64,000 nt of DNA from Rubrivivax sp. (lineage in GTDB: Bacteria > Pseudomonadota > Gammaproteobacteria > Burkholderiales > Burkholderiaceae_C), in NCBI GenBank assembly GCA_019635315.1, contig JAHBZT010000001.1, forward strand, positions 976,001 to 1,040,000. Direction: 5' to 3'. Positions 16,659 to 26,967 of the stretch are shown here, piece after piece; the first letter of the stretch is position 1, and every line of letters starts with the position of its first letter. The position numbers were made by a program, and so were the translations under genes. A model generated the notes under the pieces. It worked only from the letters and a program-made list of their open reading frames with translations, was not told where the DNA came from and made no database searches.

Positions 16659-17507
16659 ATGCGGCTACGCTTCACCAAGATGCAGGGCGCGGGCAACGAC
16701 TTCGTCGTGCTCGACGGCACCGCCGCGCCGGTGGACCTGAGCGAGTCGCAGGTGCGCCGGCTGGCCGACCGCCGCTTCGGCGTCGGCGCCGACCAGGTGC
16801 TTGTGGTGGAGCGCAGCACCACCCCCGGCGTGGACTTCCGCTATCGCATCTTCAACAGCAGCGGCGACGAGGTCGAGCACTGCGGCAACGGCGCCCGCTG
16901 CTTCGTGCGCTACGTGCATGCACGCGGGTTGACGGACCGGCGCAGCGTCAGGGTCGAGACCGTCAACAACGTGCTGGAACTGCGCCTGCGCGACGACGGC
17001 CGCGTGACGGTGGACATGAACCGCCCGGTCTTCGAGCACGCGCGCATCCCGTTCGACGCCACCGGCCTGAGCGCACGCCGCGAAGGCGGCTTCGAGCTGT
17101 GGCCGCTGGAGGGCCTGCCGGGTGTCGAGGTGGCCGTGGTGTCGATGGGCAACCCGCATGCCGTGCAGCGCGTGGCCGATGTCGACGCCGCGCCGGTGGC
17201 CACCGTCGGCCCGCAGGTCGAGGGCCACGCGCGCTTTGCCCGGCGTGTCAACGCCGGCTTCCTGCAGGTGCTGTCGCGCGATGCCGTGAAGCTGCGCGTG
17301 TACGAGCGCGGTGCCGGCGAGACGCTGGCCTGCGGCACCGGGGCCTGCGCTGCGGTGGTGGCCGGCATCCGGCTGGGCTGGCTGGACCGCAGCGTGCGCG
17401 TGGCCACGCGCGGCGGCGAGCTACTCATCGACTGGCCCGCCGACGACGGCCCGGTGCTGATGACCGGCCCGGCAGAATTCGTCTTCGAAGGAGAGATCGA
17501 ACTGTGA
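16659..17507 (+). CDS. dapF: diaminopimelate epimerase
   Basis: 282 residues. Both catalytic cysteines are present: Cys75 in HCGNGARCF and Cys225 in ACGTGACAA. The start [20 protein letters not shown] is diagnostic. It converts LL- to meso-diaminopimelate for lysine and peptidoglycan synthesis. The stop overlaps the GTG of the DUF484 gene, and xerC follows, which is the conserved proteobacterial order. The start lies about 120 bp after the last inverted repeat, so its promoter must lie in that short stretch or within the repeats. Confidence 0.98.
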   Translation: MRLRFTKMQGAGNDFVVLDGTAAPVDLSESQVRRLADRRFGVGADQVLVVERSTTPGVDFRYRIFNSSGDEVEHCGNGARCFVRYVHARGLTDRRSVRVETVNNVLELRLRDDGRVTVDMNRPVFEHARIPFDATGLSARREGGFELWPLEGLPGVEVAVVSMGNPHAVQRVADVDAAPVATVGPQVEGHARFARRVNAGFLQVLSRDAVKLRVYERGAGETLACGTGACAAVVAGIRLGWLDRSVRVATRGGELLIDWPADDGPVLMTGPAEFVFEGEIEL

Positions 17508-18184
17508 GCAGCCCCCGCCTCGACGGCATCACCGAAGACGACATCGCCCAGTACCTGGCGCACAACCCGGGCTTCTTCGAGCGCCATGCCGAACTGCTGG
17601 GCAGCATCCAGCTCACCAGCCCGCACGGCCAGCGCGCGGTGTCGCTGCAGGAGCGGCAGATGGAGATGCTGCGCGAGCGCATCAAGGGCCTGGAGGCCAA
17701 GATCGTCGAGATGATCCGCCACGGCCAGGAGAACGTGGCCATCGCCGACAAGCTGCACCGCTTCACGCGCGCCATCCTGCTGACCGAGGACGCCGCGGCG
17801 CTGCCGCAGCGCATGGTGGACGCGCTGCGCCACGAATTCCTGATCCCGCAGGCGGCGATCCGCGTCTGGGGTGCGGATGCCGGCTACGCCGACCAGGCCT
17901 TCGCGCTGCCGGTCAGCGACGACGTCAAGGCGCTGACCGCCAGCCTGACCATGCCCTACTGCGGCGCCAACAGCGGCTTCGAGGCGACGGCCTGGCTGGA
18001 CGACCCGGCCGGCGTGGCGTCGATGGCGATGATCCCGCTGCGGCGTGGCGACGAGGCCGTCGGCCTGCTGGTGCTGGGTTCGCCCGACCCCACGCGCTAC
18101 AGCGCCGACATGGGCACCGAATTCCTGATGCGCATCGGCGACGTGGCCGCCGCGGCGCTGTCGCGGCTGCGCCCGCCGCGCTGA
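17504..18184 (+). CDS. DUF484 family protein
   Basis: 226 residues from GTG 17504 (GTGA overlap with the dapF stop; AAGGAGA as RBS). The N-terminal motif ([20 protein letters not shown]) and the coiled region ([21 protein letters not shown]) are hallmarks of DUF484. The C-terminal half is a GAF-like domain ending [17 protein letters not shown]. Function unknown; it is nearly always encoded between dapF and xerC. The GAF-like fold suggests ligand sensing. Confidence 0.93.
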   Translation: MSSPRLDGITEDDIAQYLAHNPGFFERHAELLGSIQLTSPHGQRAVSLQERQMEMLRERIKGLEAKIVEMIRHGQENVAIADKLHRFTRAILLTEDAAALPQRMVDALRHEFLIPQAAIRVWGADAGYADQAFALPVSDDVKALTASLTMPYCGANSGFEATAWLDDPAGVASMAMIPLRRGDEAVGLLVLGSPDPTRYSADMGTEFLMRIGDVAAAALSRLRPPR

Positions 18185-18191
18185 GGCTCCG

Positions 18192-19190
18192 GTGCCCGCG
18201 GCCGCCGCGCTGCCCGCCGAGCTGCAGGCCTTCCTGCAGCACCTGACGGTGGAGCGCCGGCTGGCCGCGCGCACGGTGGCGATGTACGGCGAGGCGCTGG
18301 CGCGCCTGGCGGCCAGCGCGCGCGACGAAGGCGTGGACCTGCGCGCCGCACAGCCGCACCACCTGCGCGGCTGGGTTGCGCAGTTGCGCCGGCAGGGGCT
18401 GGCGCCGCGAAGCATCGCCATCGCACTGGCGGCCTGGCGCGGTCTGTACCGCTGGTGGGGGCGCCAGGGCGTGGTCGCGGCCAACCCGGTGGACGGCCTG
18501 AAGCCGCCGAAGGCTGCCAAGCCACTGCCCAAGGCGCTGTCGGTGGAGCAGGCAGTGGCGCTGGCCGATGCGCCGGCCGACCCCGAAGGCGACGCGCCGG
18601 ACCTGGCGGCGCGCGACCACGCCATCACCGAGCTGCTGTACGGCTGCGGCCTGCGCATCGGCGAACTGCTGGGGCTGGACCTGCAGGCCGCGGCCGGCGC
18701 GCAGGGCTGGATCGACGTCGCCGACGCCACCGCCCATGTGCTGGGCAAGGGCGGCAAGCGCCGCAGCGTGCCGGTGGGCCGCGCCGCGCTGGCGGCGCTG
18801 CACGCCTGGCTGCCGCACCGCGCCGTGATGGCCCAGGCGGGCGAGACGGCGCTCTTCGTCAGCCGGCGCGGCACGCGGCTCGTGCCCAACCAGCTGCGCA
18901 ACCGGCTGCGCGCGCTGGCGCAGCGCGCCGGGCTGCCGACGCGCGTGCACCCGCACATGCTGCGCCACAGTTATGCCAGCCACCTGCTGCAGAGCAGCGG
19001 CGACCTGCGCGCGGTGCAGGAACTGCTGGGCCACGCCAGCATCGCGACGACCCAGGTCTATACCAAGCTGGACTTCCAGCACCTGGCCAAGGTGTACGAC
19101 GCGGCGCATCCGCGGGCGAAGCTGCGCAGTGCCGAACCGGCGGCCCCGGCCTCGCCCGTTCCGGCCGGCGGCGTGGAGGACCGGAAGTGA
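18192..19190 (+). CDS. xerC: tyrosine recombinase XerC
   Basis: 332 residues from GTG 18192. The SAM-like N-terminal domain (FLQHLTVERRLAARTVAMY) precedes the catalytic domain with R155 (GCGLRIGELL), H255 and R258 (HMLRHSYASHLL), H281 (LLGHAS) and nucleophile Y290 (TTQVYTKLD). With XerD it resolves chromosome dimers at dif. The position behind dapF-DUF484 supports XerC rather than a phage integrase. The C-terminal tail after the Tyr is about 40 residues and Ala/Pro-rich, longer than usual. Its stop overlaps the start of a tiny membrane-protein ORF. Confidence 0.96.
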   Translation: MPAAAALPAELQAFLQHLTVERRLAARTVAMYGEALARLAASARDEGVDLRAAQPHHLRGWVAQLRRQGLAPRSIAIALAAWRGLYRWWGRQGVVAANPVDGLKPPKAAKPLPKALSVEQAVALADAPADPEGDAPDLAARDHAITELLYGCGLRIGELLGLDLQAAAGAQGWIDVADATAHVLGKGGKRRSVPVGRAALAALHAWLPHRAVMAQAGETALFVSRRGTRLVPNQLRNRLRALAQRAGLPTRVHPHMLRHSYASHLLQSSGDLRAVQELLGHASIATTQVYTKLDFQHLAKVYDAAHPRAKLRSAEPAAPASPVPAGGVEDRK

Positions 19191-19276
19191 GCCGCTGGCG
19201 CTGCCTGATCGGCCAGGCGCTGTGGCTGGTCGTGCTGCTGGTCATCGTGCTGCTGTTCGGGACCGTGCTGGACTGA
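19187..19276 (+). CDS. small single-pass membrane protein (29 aa)
   Basis: GTG 19187 overlaps the xerC stop (GTGA) and has GGAGG about eight bases upstream. The peptide has a short basic start (SRWR) and then one continuous hydrophobic helix (ALWLVVLLVIVLLFGTVLD). Size, RBS and overlap are what a real small membrane protein would show. No homology can be claimed from inspection. The alternative is a chance extension in the xerC 3' region. Confidence 0.45.
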   Translation: MSRWRCLIGQALWLVVLLVIVLLFGTVLD

Positions 19277-19381
19277 TCGTGGCGTGACCTCAGCGCCGGC
19301 CTCGCGAGCCAGGCGCGGGCCGACGCGGGGCATGGCCCCCACGGGCAGACGCGCCGCCCCTGCGGCGGTTACCGTCGCACC

Positions 19382-20320
19382 ATGCCCACCCAGCCCGCAG
19401 CGCCCCGCCTGTCCCCCGCCGCCACCGGCATCGCCTGGGGCCTGCTCGCGGCTTCGATCTGGACCGTCTACACGGTGCTGGCGCGGCTGGGCATCAAGGC
19501 CGGGCTGAGCCCGATGGACCTGACGCTGCTGCGCTTCGCGCCCGGCGCGCTGGTCATGCTGCCTTTCGTGCTGCGCTGGGGGCTGCGCGGCCTGGCCGGC
19601 ATCGGCTGGGTGCGCGGCCTGGTGCTGGCGGCGCTGTCGGGGCCGGTCTTCAGCCTGCTGATGATGACCGGCTTCGCACATGCGCCGCTGGCGCATGGCG
19701 CGGTCATCGCGCCGGCCTGCCAGATGCTGGCCGGGCTGGCGCTGTCGGCCTGGCTGGCGCGCGCGCCGCTGACGCGCGAGACGCTGGCCGGCGCCGCCTT
19801 CGTGCTGCTGGGCCTGGGCTTCATGGGCGTCGACGCGCTGCTGCATGGCGGCGGCGACAGCGTGCTGCTGGGCGACGCGCTGTTCGCCGCTGCCGGCTGC
19901 TGCTGGGGGCTGTTCGGCGCGCTGTCGCGGCGCTGGCAGGTGGACGCGCTGCGCATCACCGGCGTCGCGGTGGTGCTGTCGCTGGCGATGTTCGGGCCCC
20001 TCTATGCACTCGTCGCCGATCCGCGCGGGCTGCTCGCGGCGGCGCCGGGCTTCGTGCTGCTGCAGGCGGTGGCGCATGGCCTGGGCGCCGGCCTTGTGGC
20101 GGTGCTGGCCTACAGCCGCGCCGCGGTGCTGCTGGGCCCCGGGCGGGCCGCCTTCTTCGGCGCCATGGTGCCGGGGGCGGCGGCGCTGCTGGCGATCCCG
20201 GTGCTGGACGAGATCCCCACCGCGTGGCAGGTGGCCGGGCTGCTGGCCGTCGTCGCCGGACTGCTGCTGGCCTTCGGCGCGGTGCGCGTGCTGGTCGGCT
20301 GGCTGGAGCGTCGCCGCTAG
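19382..20320 (+). CDS. DMT-superfamily (EamA) transporter
   Basis: 312 residues with ten hydrophobic helices arranged as two EamA repeats (about 15-145 and 160-305). Typical features are GLLAASIWTVYTVLARLG at the first helix, the PGALVMLPF turn and GPGRAAFFGAMVPGAAALLAIP late in the second repeat. An inner-membrane exporter of metabolites or amino acids is likely; the substrate is unknown. It is transcribed alone, convergent with the AraC-type gene; the 129 bp between them contain only short CGCCAGCC-like direct repeats. Confidence 0.9.
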   Translation: MPTQPAAPRLSPAATGIAWGLLAASIWTVYTVLARLGIKAGLSPMDLTLLRFAPGALVMLPFVLRWGLRGLAGIGWVRGLVLAALSGPVFSLLMMTGFAHAPLAHGAVIAPACQMLAGLALSAWLARAPLTRETLAGAAFVLLGLGFMGVDALLHGGGDSVLLGDALFAAAGCCWGLFGALSRRWQVDALRITGVAVVLSLAMFGPLYALVADPRGLLAAAPGFVLLQAVAHGLGAGLVAVLAYSRAAVLLGPGRAAFFGAMVPGAAALLAIPVLDEIPTAWQVAGLLAVVAGLLLAFGAVRVLVGWLERRR

Positions 20321-20449
20321 CGACCGCCGGCGACCGCTGTACGCCGCCAGCCATCGCCAGGCGCCGCCAACCACCGCCAGCCGCCGCGCGCACTGCGGCC
20401 GCACCCGTGGCCGGGCACGCCATGCCCGGCGCCATGTATTGCAGCCCGG

Positions 20450-21463
20450 TCAGCGCGACCGGGCCGCAGGGTGGGACGGTGCGAGGGCCGTCACAAGGGC
20501 CGGCGCAAGGGCGGGGCTGCAGTGACGGCGGTACTCGCTCGGCGCCATGCCGGTGGCGGCGCGGAAGACGCGGCTGAAGTGGGCCGGGTTCGCGAAGCCG
20601 CGGCCGAGCGCGATGTCGGTGATCGAGCGCGCCGCCTGGCGCGGGTCGGCGAGGTCGTGGCGGCAGGACTCGACGCGTTGCGCCAGCACGTAGCCGGCCA
20701 CGCCGTCGGGCTCGTCGCCGAAGGCGTTGTAGAGCTGGCGGCGGCTGCAGCCCAGCGCGCGCGCGATGGCGTCCACCGTCAGCCCGGGGTCGGCCAGGCG
20801 CAGCGCGACCAGGCGCTTGATGCGCTCGCGCAGCGCCTCGCGCTGGGTGGCCGCGGTGCCGCGGCCGGCCAGGTCCAGCAGCGACAGGTGCACGCCCTGC
20901 GTGATCAGCTCGCCCACGCCCTGTGCGGCCCCGGGGCCCAGGCCGGGCAGTTCGCGCCAGGCCTGGCGCATGGTCTCCAGCGCCAGCCGCGAGACGCCGG
21001 CCGCGCCCAGCGGGCGCGCGCACAGCTCGTGCAGCGCCAGGCCGCGCTCGAGCAGGCGCTCCTTGGGCACCATCACGATCAGGTGCTCGACGCGCGTCGG
21101 GTTGTCGACCGCATAGGTCTCGGTCGTGTCGTACAGGCTCCACTGGCCGGGGCCGACCCAGGCGCGGCGGCCGCGCTGCTCGACGCCGGCGCGGCCGGCC
21201 AGCGGCGCGACGATCTTCACGTAGCCGGCCTCGCTGCGCCGCGCGAGCAGGGCCGAGCGCAGCACGCGGTGGCGGTTGGCCGACAGGTGCGTCAGCACCA
21301 CGTCGCCGGCCTGCACGCTGCACAGCCGGCCGTCGAAGGCGGTGTCGCCGTAGAGGTCGGACTGCAGGCCGCCGAACAGGCGGTGGACCCAGTCGCCCCA
21401 GAACGCGACGCGCTCGCGCGGCGACACGTCGTCGGTCGTCATCAGCGCGGTGGCGGTGGACAT
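20450..21463 (-). CDS. AraC-family transcriptional regulator
   Basis: 337 residues from ATG 21463. The N-terminal ligand-binding domain (about 10-200) is of the AraC_binding_2/cupin type. The C-terminal DNA-binding part has two helix-turn-helices (LTVDAIARALGCSRRQLYNAF, then SITDIALGRGFANPAHFSRV) and the end GMAPSEYRR. Members with this N-terminus usually control catabolic or efflux genes next to them. It reads divergently from the Liv-type ABC operon with aldehyde dehydrogenase, its likely target, but an IS630 copy now separates them. Confidence 0.92.
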   Translation of the reverse strand: MSTATALMTTDDVSPRERVAFWGDWVHRLFGGLQSDLYGDTAFDGRLCSVQAGDVVLTHLSANRHRVLRSALLARRSEAGYVKIVAPLAGRAGVEQRGRRAWVGPGQWSLYDTTETYAVDNPTRVEHLIVMVPKERLLERGLALHELCARPLGAAGVSRLALETMRQAWRELPGLGPGAAQGVGELITQGVHLSLLDLAGRGTAATQREALRERIKRLVALRLADPGLTVDAIARALGCSRRQLYNAFGDEPDGVAGYVLAQRVESCRHDLADPRQAARSITDIALGRGFANPAHFSRVFRAATGMAPSEYRRHCSPALAPALVTALAPSHPAARSR

Positions 21464-21626
21464 CGGGGCAGCCGAGGGGGCCGTGGCAGAACGCGGATTA
21501 TCCCGGGCGGGGCCGCCGGCGTGGACCCGGGCGCGCCCTCGCACCCTAGGGAAAGTCCTCAGCGGCCGTGCACGATTCGTCAAGTCCCATTGCACATGCG
21601 GTCAAGCGCGCCCGGCGTCGCCCGCC

Positions 21627-22806
21627 TAGTGTAGTGCGCTAGAAATCATAGAACTTAATCGGACCGGCATACTCCAACCGCCCAGGAGGTGGGCGATGAG
21701 GGTTGCCAAGACGATCGAGTTAGACGCGGCGACGGAGCAGGAGCTTCGGGCGTTGTCGCAGCGCAAGCGCATCGAGGTGCGACTTCAACAGCGCGCCCGC
21801 ATCGTGCTGCTGGCCGCCCAGGGCATGCAGAACAAGGACATCGCCGGGGAAGTCGGCCTGGATCGCCGGCAAGTCTCGCTGTGGCGCGAGCGTTTCCTGC
21901 AAGGCGGTATCGACGCCCTGCGCCAGGACGCACCTCGGACGGGCAGGCCTGCCAGCGTGATGGCCGAGATGGAATCGCGCATCGTGCAGGCCACGCTGCA
22001 CGAGAAGCCGGCCAACGCGACGCACTGGAGCACGCGCACGCTGGCCGAGCACCTGGGAGTAGGTGCCACCACGGTACGCACCGCGTGGCGCAACAACGGT
22101 CTGAAGCCGCACCTCAGCCGCACGTTCAAGGTCTCGCGCGACCCGAGGTTCGAAGACAAGCTGCTTGACGTGGTCGGCCTGTACCTGAACCCGCCCGAGC
22201 ACGCGCTGGTGCTCAGTTGCGACGAGAAGAGTCAGATCCAGGCACTCAACCGCACGCAGCCCGGCCTGCCGATGAAGGCCGGCCGTGCCGGCACTGTCAC
22301 CCACGACTACAAGCGCCACGGCACGACGACGCTGTTCGCTGCGCTGAACACGCTGGACGGCCGGGTGATCTCGATGTGCCAGCCGCGGCACCGCCATGAC
22401 GAGTGGCTGAAGTTCCTGAGGCTAATTGATCGCAAGACGCCCAAGGGGCTGACGCTGCATTTGGTAGTCGACAACTACGCTACGCACAGCCACCCCGATG
22501 TTCAGGAGTGGCTGGCCAAGCATCCGCGCTTCGTCATGCACTTCACGCCCACCGGCGCGTCGTGGCTGAACATGGTCGAGCGCTTCTTCCGCGACATCAC
22601 CGACAAGCGCATCCGCCGCGACAGCTTCACCAGCGTGCCCGAGCTGGAACTGGCCATCGACCTGTACGTCGAGCAGCACAACATCGACCCCAAGCCGTTC
22701 ATCTGGACCGCCAGTGCGACGGACATCCTGGCCAAGGTGACGAGAGCCAAGGCTGCCTTGGCGACCGTGTCGCGATAAGTACAGAACAGAGCGGCGCACC
22801 ACACTA
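21627..22806. mobile_element. IS630-family insertion sequence
   Basis: The element is about 1.18 kb and bounded by TA dinucleotides (21627-21628 and 22805-22806), the target duplication expected of IS630. Terminal inverted repeats are GTGTAGTGCGC (21629-21639) and the complement of GTGTGGTGCGC (22794-22804), 10 of 11 matching. It carries one transposase gene. It sits 55 bp before the start of the ABC-transporter substrate-binding gene, splitting the AraC/ABC divergent promoter region. The transposase is intact, so the copy may be active or recent. Confidence 0.92.
21696..22778 (+). CDS. IS630-family transposase
   Basis: 360 residues. The N-terminal helix-turn-helix (NKDIAGEVGLDRRQVSLWRE) is followed by a second DNA-binding region (WSTRTLAEHLGVGATTVRTA). 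The DDE catalytic core has D176 (SCDEKSQIQA), D259 (HLVVDNYATH) and E295 (ASWLNMVERFF). No frameshift or stop is seen. Cut-and-paste transposition into TA is expected for the family. Confidence 0.97.
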   Translation: MRVAKTIELDAATEQELRALSQRKRIEVRLQQRARIVLLAAQGMQNKDIAGEVGLDRRQVSLWRERFLQGGIDALRQDAPRTGRPASVMAEMESRIVQATLHEKPANATHWSTRTLAEHLGVGATTVRTAWRNNGLKPHLSRTFKVSRDPRFEDKLLDVVGLYLNPPEHALVLSCDEKSQIQALNRTQPGLPMKAGRAGTVTHDYKRHGTTTLFAALNTLDGRVISMCQPRHRHDEWLKFLRLIDRKTPKGLTLHLVVDNYATHSHPDVQEWLAKHPRFVMHFTPTGASWLNMVERFFRDITDKRIRRDSFTSVPELELAIDLYVEQHNIDPKPFIWTASATDILAKVTRAKAALATVSR

Positions 22807-22860
22807 GCATGCCGCGTGCAGGATGGGGCCGACCGCGCACCCACGACAAGGAGACACCCG

Positions 22861-24075
22861 ATGAGCCAAGACGCCCGTTCCCCCGGCATCAGCCGCCGCC
22901 GCGCCACGCAGGTGCTCGCCGCCGGCGCCGCCGCCTTGTCCGCGCCGATGCTGTCGCTGGCGCAGGGCCAGCCCGTGCGCGTGGGCTACGCGATGGCGCG
23001 CACCGGCCCGTGGACCGGCGGCGCGCAGGTCAGCCAGGAGCCCAACTACATCCTGTGGGCCGAGCAGCAGAATGCCGCCGGCGGCCTGAACGTCGGCGGC
23101 ACCAGGCGCCGCATCGAGCTGATCAGCAGCGACGACCGCAGCGACATCGAGACCTGCGTGCGCACCTACGAGAAGCTGATGGGCAGCGACAAGGTCGACC
23201 TCATCCTGCCGCCCTGGGGCAGCAACGCCAACTTCGCGGTCGCCCCGCTGGCCAACCGCTTCCAGTATCCGTTCCTGGCACCGACCGCGCTGTCGCGGCG
23301 CCTGGTGGAGATGAAGCTGCCGTACTTCTTCCTGATGCTGCAGCAGCCGGCGCCGATGACCAATGCGCTGGTCGACATGCTCAAGGCCCAGGGCGTGAAG
23401 TCGCTGGCGGTGATCTACGTCGACGACCTGTTCGGCCTGGAGAACTACGCCGCGCTGAAGGTGGCGCTGCAGGGCTCGGGCATCAACATCGTCGAGGACA
23501 AGAGCTACCCCGGCGGCGTCAAGGACCTGTCGCCGGTGCTGCGCTCGATCAAGGACAAGAACCCCGACGCCTTCGTCGGCTTCACCTACCCGCCGGACAC
23601 CATCCTGGCCAGCCGCCAGGCCAAGGAGATCGGCTTCAACCCGCGCTTCTTCTACGCCTCGGTGGGTACCGCGTTCCAGCTCTACCGCAACGTGATGAAG
23701 GAAGGTGCCGAGGGGGTGCTCGGCATGGGCTCGTGGAACCAGAAGACCAGCCCGGGCGCCAAGGCCTATTTCGACGCGCACACCAAGCGCTTCGAGGGCA
23801 AGGAGCCCGACCGCTGGGCCAGCGGCGCCGCCTGGGCGGCGCTGGAGATCCTGACCGCCGCGGTCGGCCGCCATGGCCTGGACCGCAAGGCGATCCGCGA
23901 CTACGTGGCCGGCAACGAGCACAACACCATCCTCGGCAAGATCAGGTTCAACGGCAGCGAGAACGTCGGCACGCCGGGCAGCGTGAGCCAGTGGCAGAAG
24001 GGCGAGTTCGAGGTCGTGTGGCCGCGGGCGGTGGCCACCGCGCCGCTGCTGGCGCCGAAGCCGGCGTGGGTCTGA
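22861..24075 (+). CDS. Liv-type ABC transporter substrate-binding protein
   Basis: 404 residues from ATG 22861, with AAGGAG eight to nine bases upstream. A twin-arginine-like start (ISRRRATQVLAAGAAALSAPMLSLAQG) exports it to the periplasm. The body is a Peripla_BP_6 fold (VRVGYAMARTGPWTGGAQ, NAAGGLNVGG, VYVDDLFG-like IYVDDLFGLENYAALK). Relatives bind branched-chain amino acids, amides or aromatic acids; the aldehyde dehydrogenase in the operon argues for a catabolic, perhaps aromatic, substrate. It is the first gene of the operon and is followed by a strong terminator hairpin. Confidence 0.93.
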   Translation: MSQDARSPGISRRRATQVLAAGAAALSAPMLSLAQGQPVRVGYAMARTGPWTGGAQVSQEPNYILWAEQQNAAGGLNVGGTRRRIELISSDDRSDIETCVRTYEKLMGSDKVDLILPPWGSNANFAVAPLANRFQYPFLAPTALSRRLVEMKLPYFFLMLQQPAPMTNALVDMLKAQGVKSLAVIYVDDLFGLENYAALKVALQGSGINIVEDKSYPGGVKDLSPVLRSIKDKNPDAFVGFTYPPDTILASRQAKEIGFNPRFFYASVGTAFQLYRNVMKEGAEGVLGMGSWNQKTSPGAKAYFDAHTKRFEGKEPDRWASGAAWAALEILTAAVGRHGLDRKAIRDYVAGNEHNTILGKIRFNGSENVGTPGSVSQWQKGEFEVVWPRAVATAPLLAPKPAWV

Positions 24076-24102
24076 GCGCCGACGGCCCCCAGCGATCCTC
24101 CG

Positions 24103-24133
24103 AGACCGGCGCCTCCGGGCGCCGGTCTGTTTT
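24103..24133 (+). terminator. intra-operon Rho-independent terminator after the substrate-binding gene
   Basis: A perfect 11 bp stem (AGACCGGCGCC/GGCGCCGGTCT, loop TCCG) is followed by GTTTTG. It lies between the substrate-binding protein and the first permease gene, 13 bp before the permease start. Partial termination here would give more binding protein than membrane subunits. Confidence 0.75.
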
Positions 24134-24145
24134 GCGACCCGTCCC

Positions 24146-25027
24146 ATGTCCTTCGGCGCCTGGCTCGAACTGATCGCTTCCGGTGTCATCACCGGCAGCA
24201 TCTATGCGCTCGTCGCGCTCGGGCTCAACCTGCAGTACGGGCTGATGCGCATCCTGAACATCGCCCATGGCGAGTTCCTGATGCTCGGTGCCTTCGTGAC
24301 CTGGGTCGCGACGACGGCGCTCGGCTGGTCGCCGCTGGCGATGATCCCGCTGTCGTTCGCGCTGACCATGGCGCTCGGCCTGGTCATCCACCGCCTGTGG
24401 TTCAAGCGCCTGACCGACACCTCGCCCAACGTCGACGTCTTCGAGGCGCGGGCGCTGATGGTCAGCTTCGGGCTGATGTTCCTGGTGCAGAACTTCGCGT
24501 CGTGGGTGTGGGGCGGCGAGCTGCGCGGCTACGACTACCTGACGGACCCGGTCGCCATCGGCAGCGCGCAGTTCGCGGCCAACAAGCTGCTGGTGCTGGC
24601 GCTGTCGCTGGTCTTCGCGGCGGCACTGATCGTGCTGCTGCGCACCACGCTGTACGGCAAGGGCGTGCGTGCGCTGATGCAGTCGCCCACCGGGGCGCAG
24701 CTGGTGGGCATCAACACCAAGACGCTGCACCCGCTGATGTTCGGCATCGGCCTGGGCCTGTCGGGCGTCGCCGGCTGCCTGCTGTCGATGACCTACACGA
24801 TCGCGCCGGCGATGGGCGAGCCGTATACGGTGACGGCGCTGATCGTCATCACGCTCGGCGGCTTCGGCAGCATGGGCGGCGCGCTGGCCGGCGGCCTGCT
24901 GCTGGGCGTGGTGGAGGCCATCGGCATGCACTACACGAGCCCGTCGCTGAAGTCGCTGCTGTCGTACAGCGTCTTCATCGCCGTGCTGCTGCTGCGGCCC
25001 AACGGCCTGTTCCACCGCAAGCGCTGA
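24146..25027 (+). CDS. ABC transporter permease, LivH type
   Basis: 293 residues with about eight membrane helices. Conserved parts are ASGVITGSIYALVALGLNLQYGLMRILNIAHGEFLMLGAF near the start (read in segments), the cytoplasmic coupling region RTTLYGKGVRALMQSPTGAQLVG, and TLGGFGSMGGALAGGLLLG near the end. It forms the channel with the LivM-like protein 22 bp downstream. Confidence 0.94.
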   Translation: MSFGAWLELIASGVITGSIYALVALGLNLQYGLMRILNIAHGEFLMLGAFVTWVATTALGWSPLAMIPLSFALTMALGLVIHRLWFKRLTDTSPNVDVFEARALMVSFGLMFLVQNFASWVWGGELRGYDYLTDPVAIGSAQFAANKLLVLALSLVFAAALIVLLRTTLYGKGVRALMQSPTGAQLVGINTKTLHPLMFGIGLGLSGVAGCLLSMTYTIAPAMGEPYTVTALIVITLGGFGSMGGALAGGLLLGVVEAIGMHYTSPSLKSLLSYSVFIAVLLLRPNGLFHRKR

Positions 25028-25049
25028 ACGCCACCGCACGGCCGCCCCG

Positions 25050-26058
25050 ATGAACGACCGCCAGATCCTGACGCGCGACCTGCTGGTGCTGTTCGGCCTC
25101 ACCGGCTGGGCGCTGTCGCTGCCCTACTACGGCAGCGAATTCGCCGTCTCGATGGCGCTGACCTGCCTGATGTACATCGCGCTGGCCACGAGCTGGAGCC
25201 TGTTCTGCGGCACCACGCGCTACCTGTCGCTGGCCACCGCGGCCTTCTTCGGCATCGGCGCGTACACGAGCGCGCTGACGCTGGACACGCAGGGCTGGGC
25301 GCTGGCCATCGCCTACGGCGCCGGCATCGCCACCGCGGTGGCCGTGGTGATGGGCGCGCTGGTGCTGCACCTGCGCGGCACCTATTTCGCGGTGCTGACC
25401 TTCGGCATGACGGAGCTGATACGCCATGCCATCACGACCTGGGAGAAGCAGGTCACCGGCACCGTGGGCCGCGTGCTCGCCGTGGTGCCCGAGCGCGACA
25501 CCGTCTACCTGACGGTGCTGCTGCTGGCGGTGCTGGCGGTGGCCACCTCCATCGTCGTGCGGCGCACGCGCTTCGGCCTGGCGATGCGCGGCATCGGCAG
25601 CGACGAGCAGCGCGCGCAGACGCTGGGCGTGGACACGCGCCTGGTCAAGATCGCCGGCTTCGCGCTCACGGCCGCCTTCGCCGGCGCGATGGGCGCGGCG
25701 ATGAGCGTGCGCTGGACCTACATCGACCCGACCACGGTCTTCAACCCCTTCATCGGCTTCCAGACCGTGCTGATCGCGCTGATCGGCGGCGCGGCCACGC
25801 TGTGGGGGCCGCTGATCGCGGCCATCGTCTTCAGCCTGCTGGCCGAGACGCTGCGCCTGCAGCTGCCGCAGCTGTACATGATGACGCTGGGCCTGCTGCT
25901 GATACTGTCGGTGCTGTACCTGCCGGGCGGCCTGGCGTCGCTGCGCTGGGACACGTTCAAGGGCTGGTGGAACGACACCCGTGCGTGGTGGAAGGAAAAG
26001 CGCTACGAGTGGAGCGGCGACAAGGCGCGCGACGAGCGGCGCGAGAAGGAGCGGCGCG

Positions 26059-26069
<11 letters not shown>
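25050..26069 (+). CDS. ABC transporter permease, LivM type
   Basis: 339 residues with about nine helices. Family features include LATSWSLFCGTTRYLSLATAAFFGIGAYTSA (in segments), the coupling loop RRTRFGLAMRGIGSDEQRAQTLG and GGAATLWGPLIAA. The C-terminus is an unusually long charged tail (from about 305; DTRAWWKEKRYEWSGDKARD) on the cytoplasmic side. The stop overlaps the start of the ATPase gene. Confidence 0.94.

Positions 26070-26963
<894 letters not shown>

Positions 26964-26967
<4 letters not shown>

Noticed and set aside
18192-19190. Phage-type integrase instead of XerC
   Set aside because: The position right after dapF and DUF484 and the compact SAM-like domain fit XerC; no other phage gene is near.
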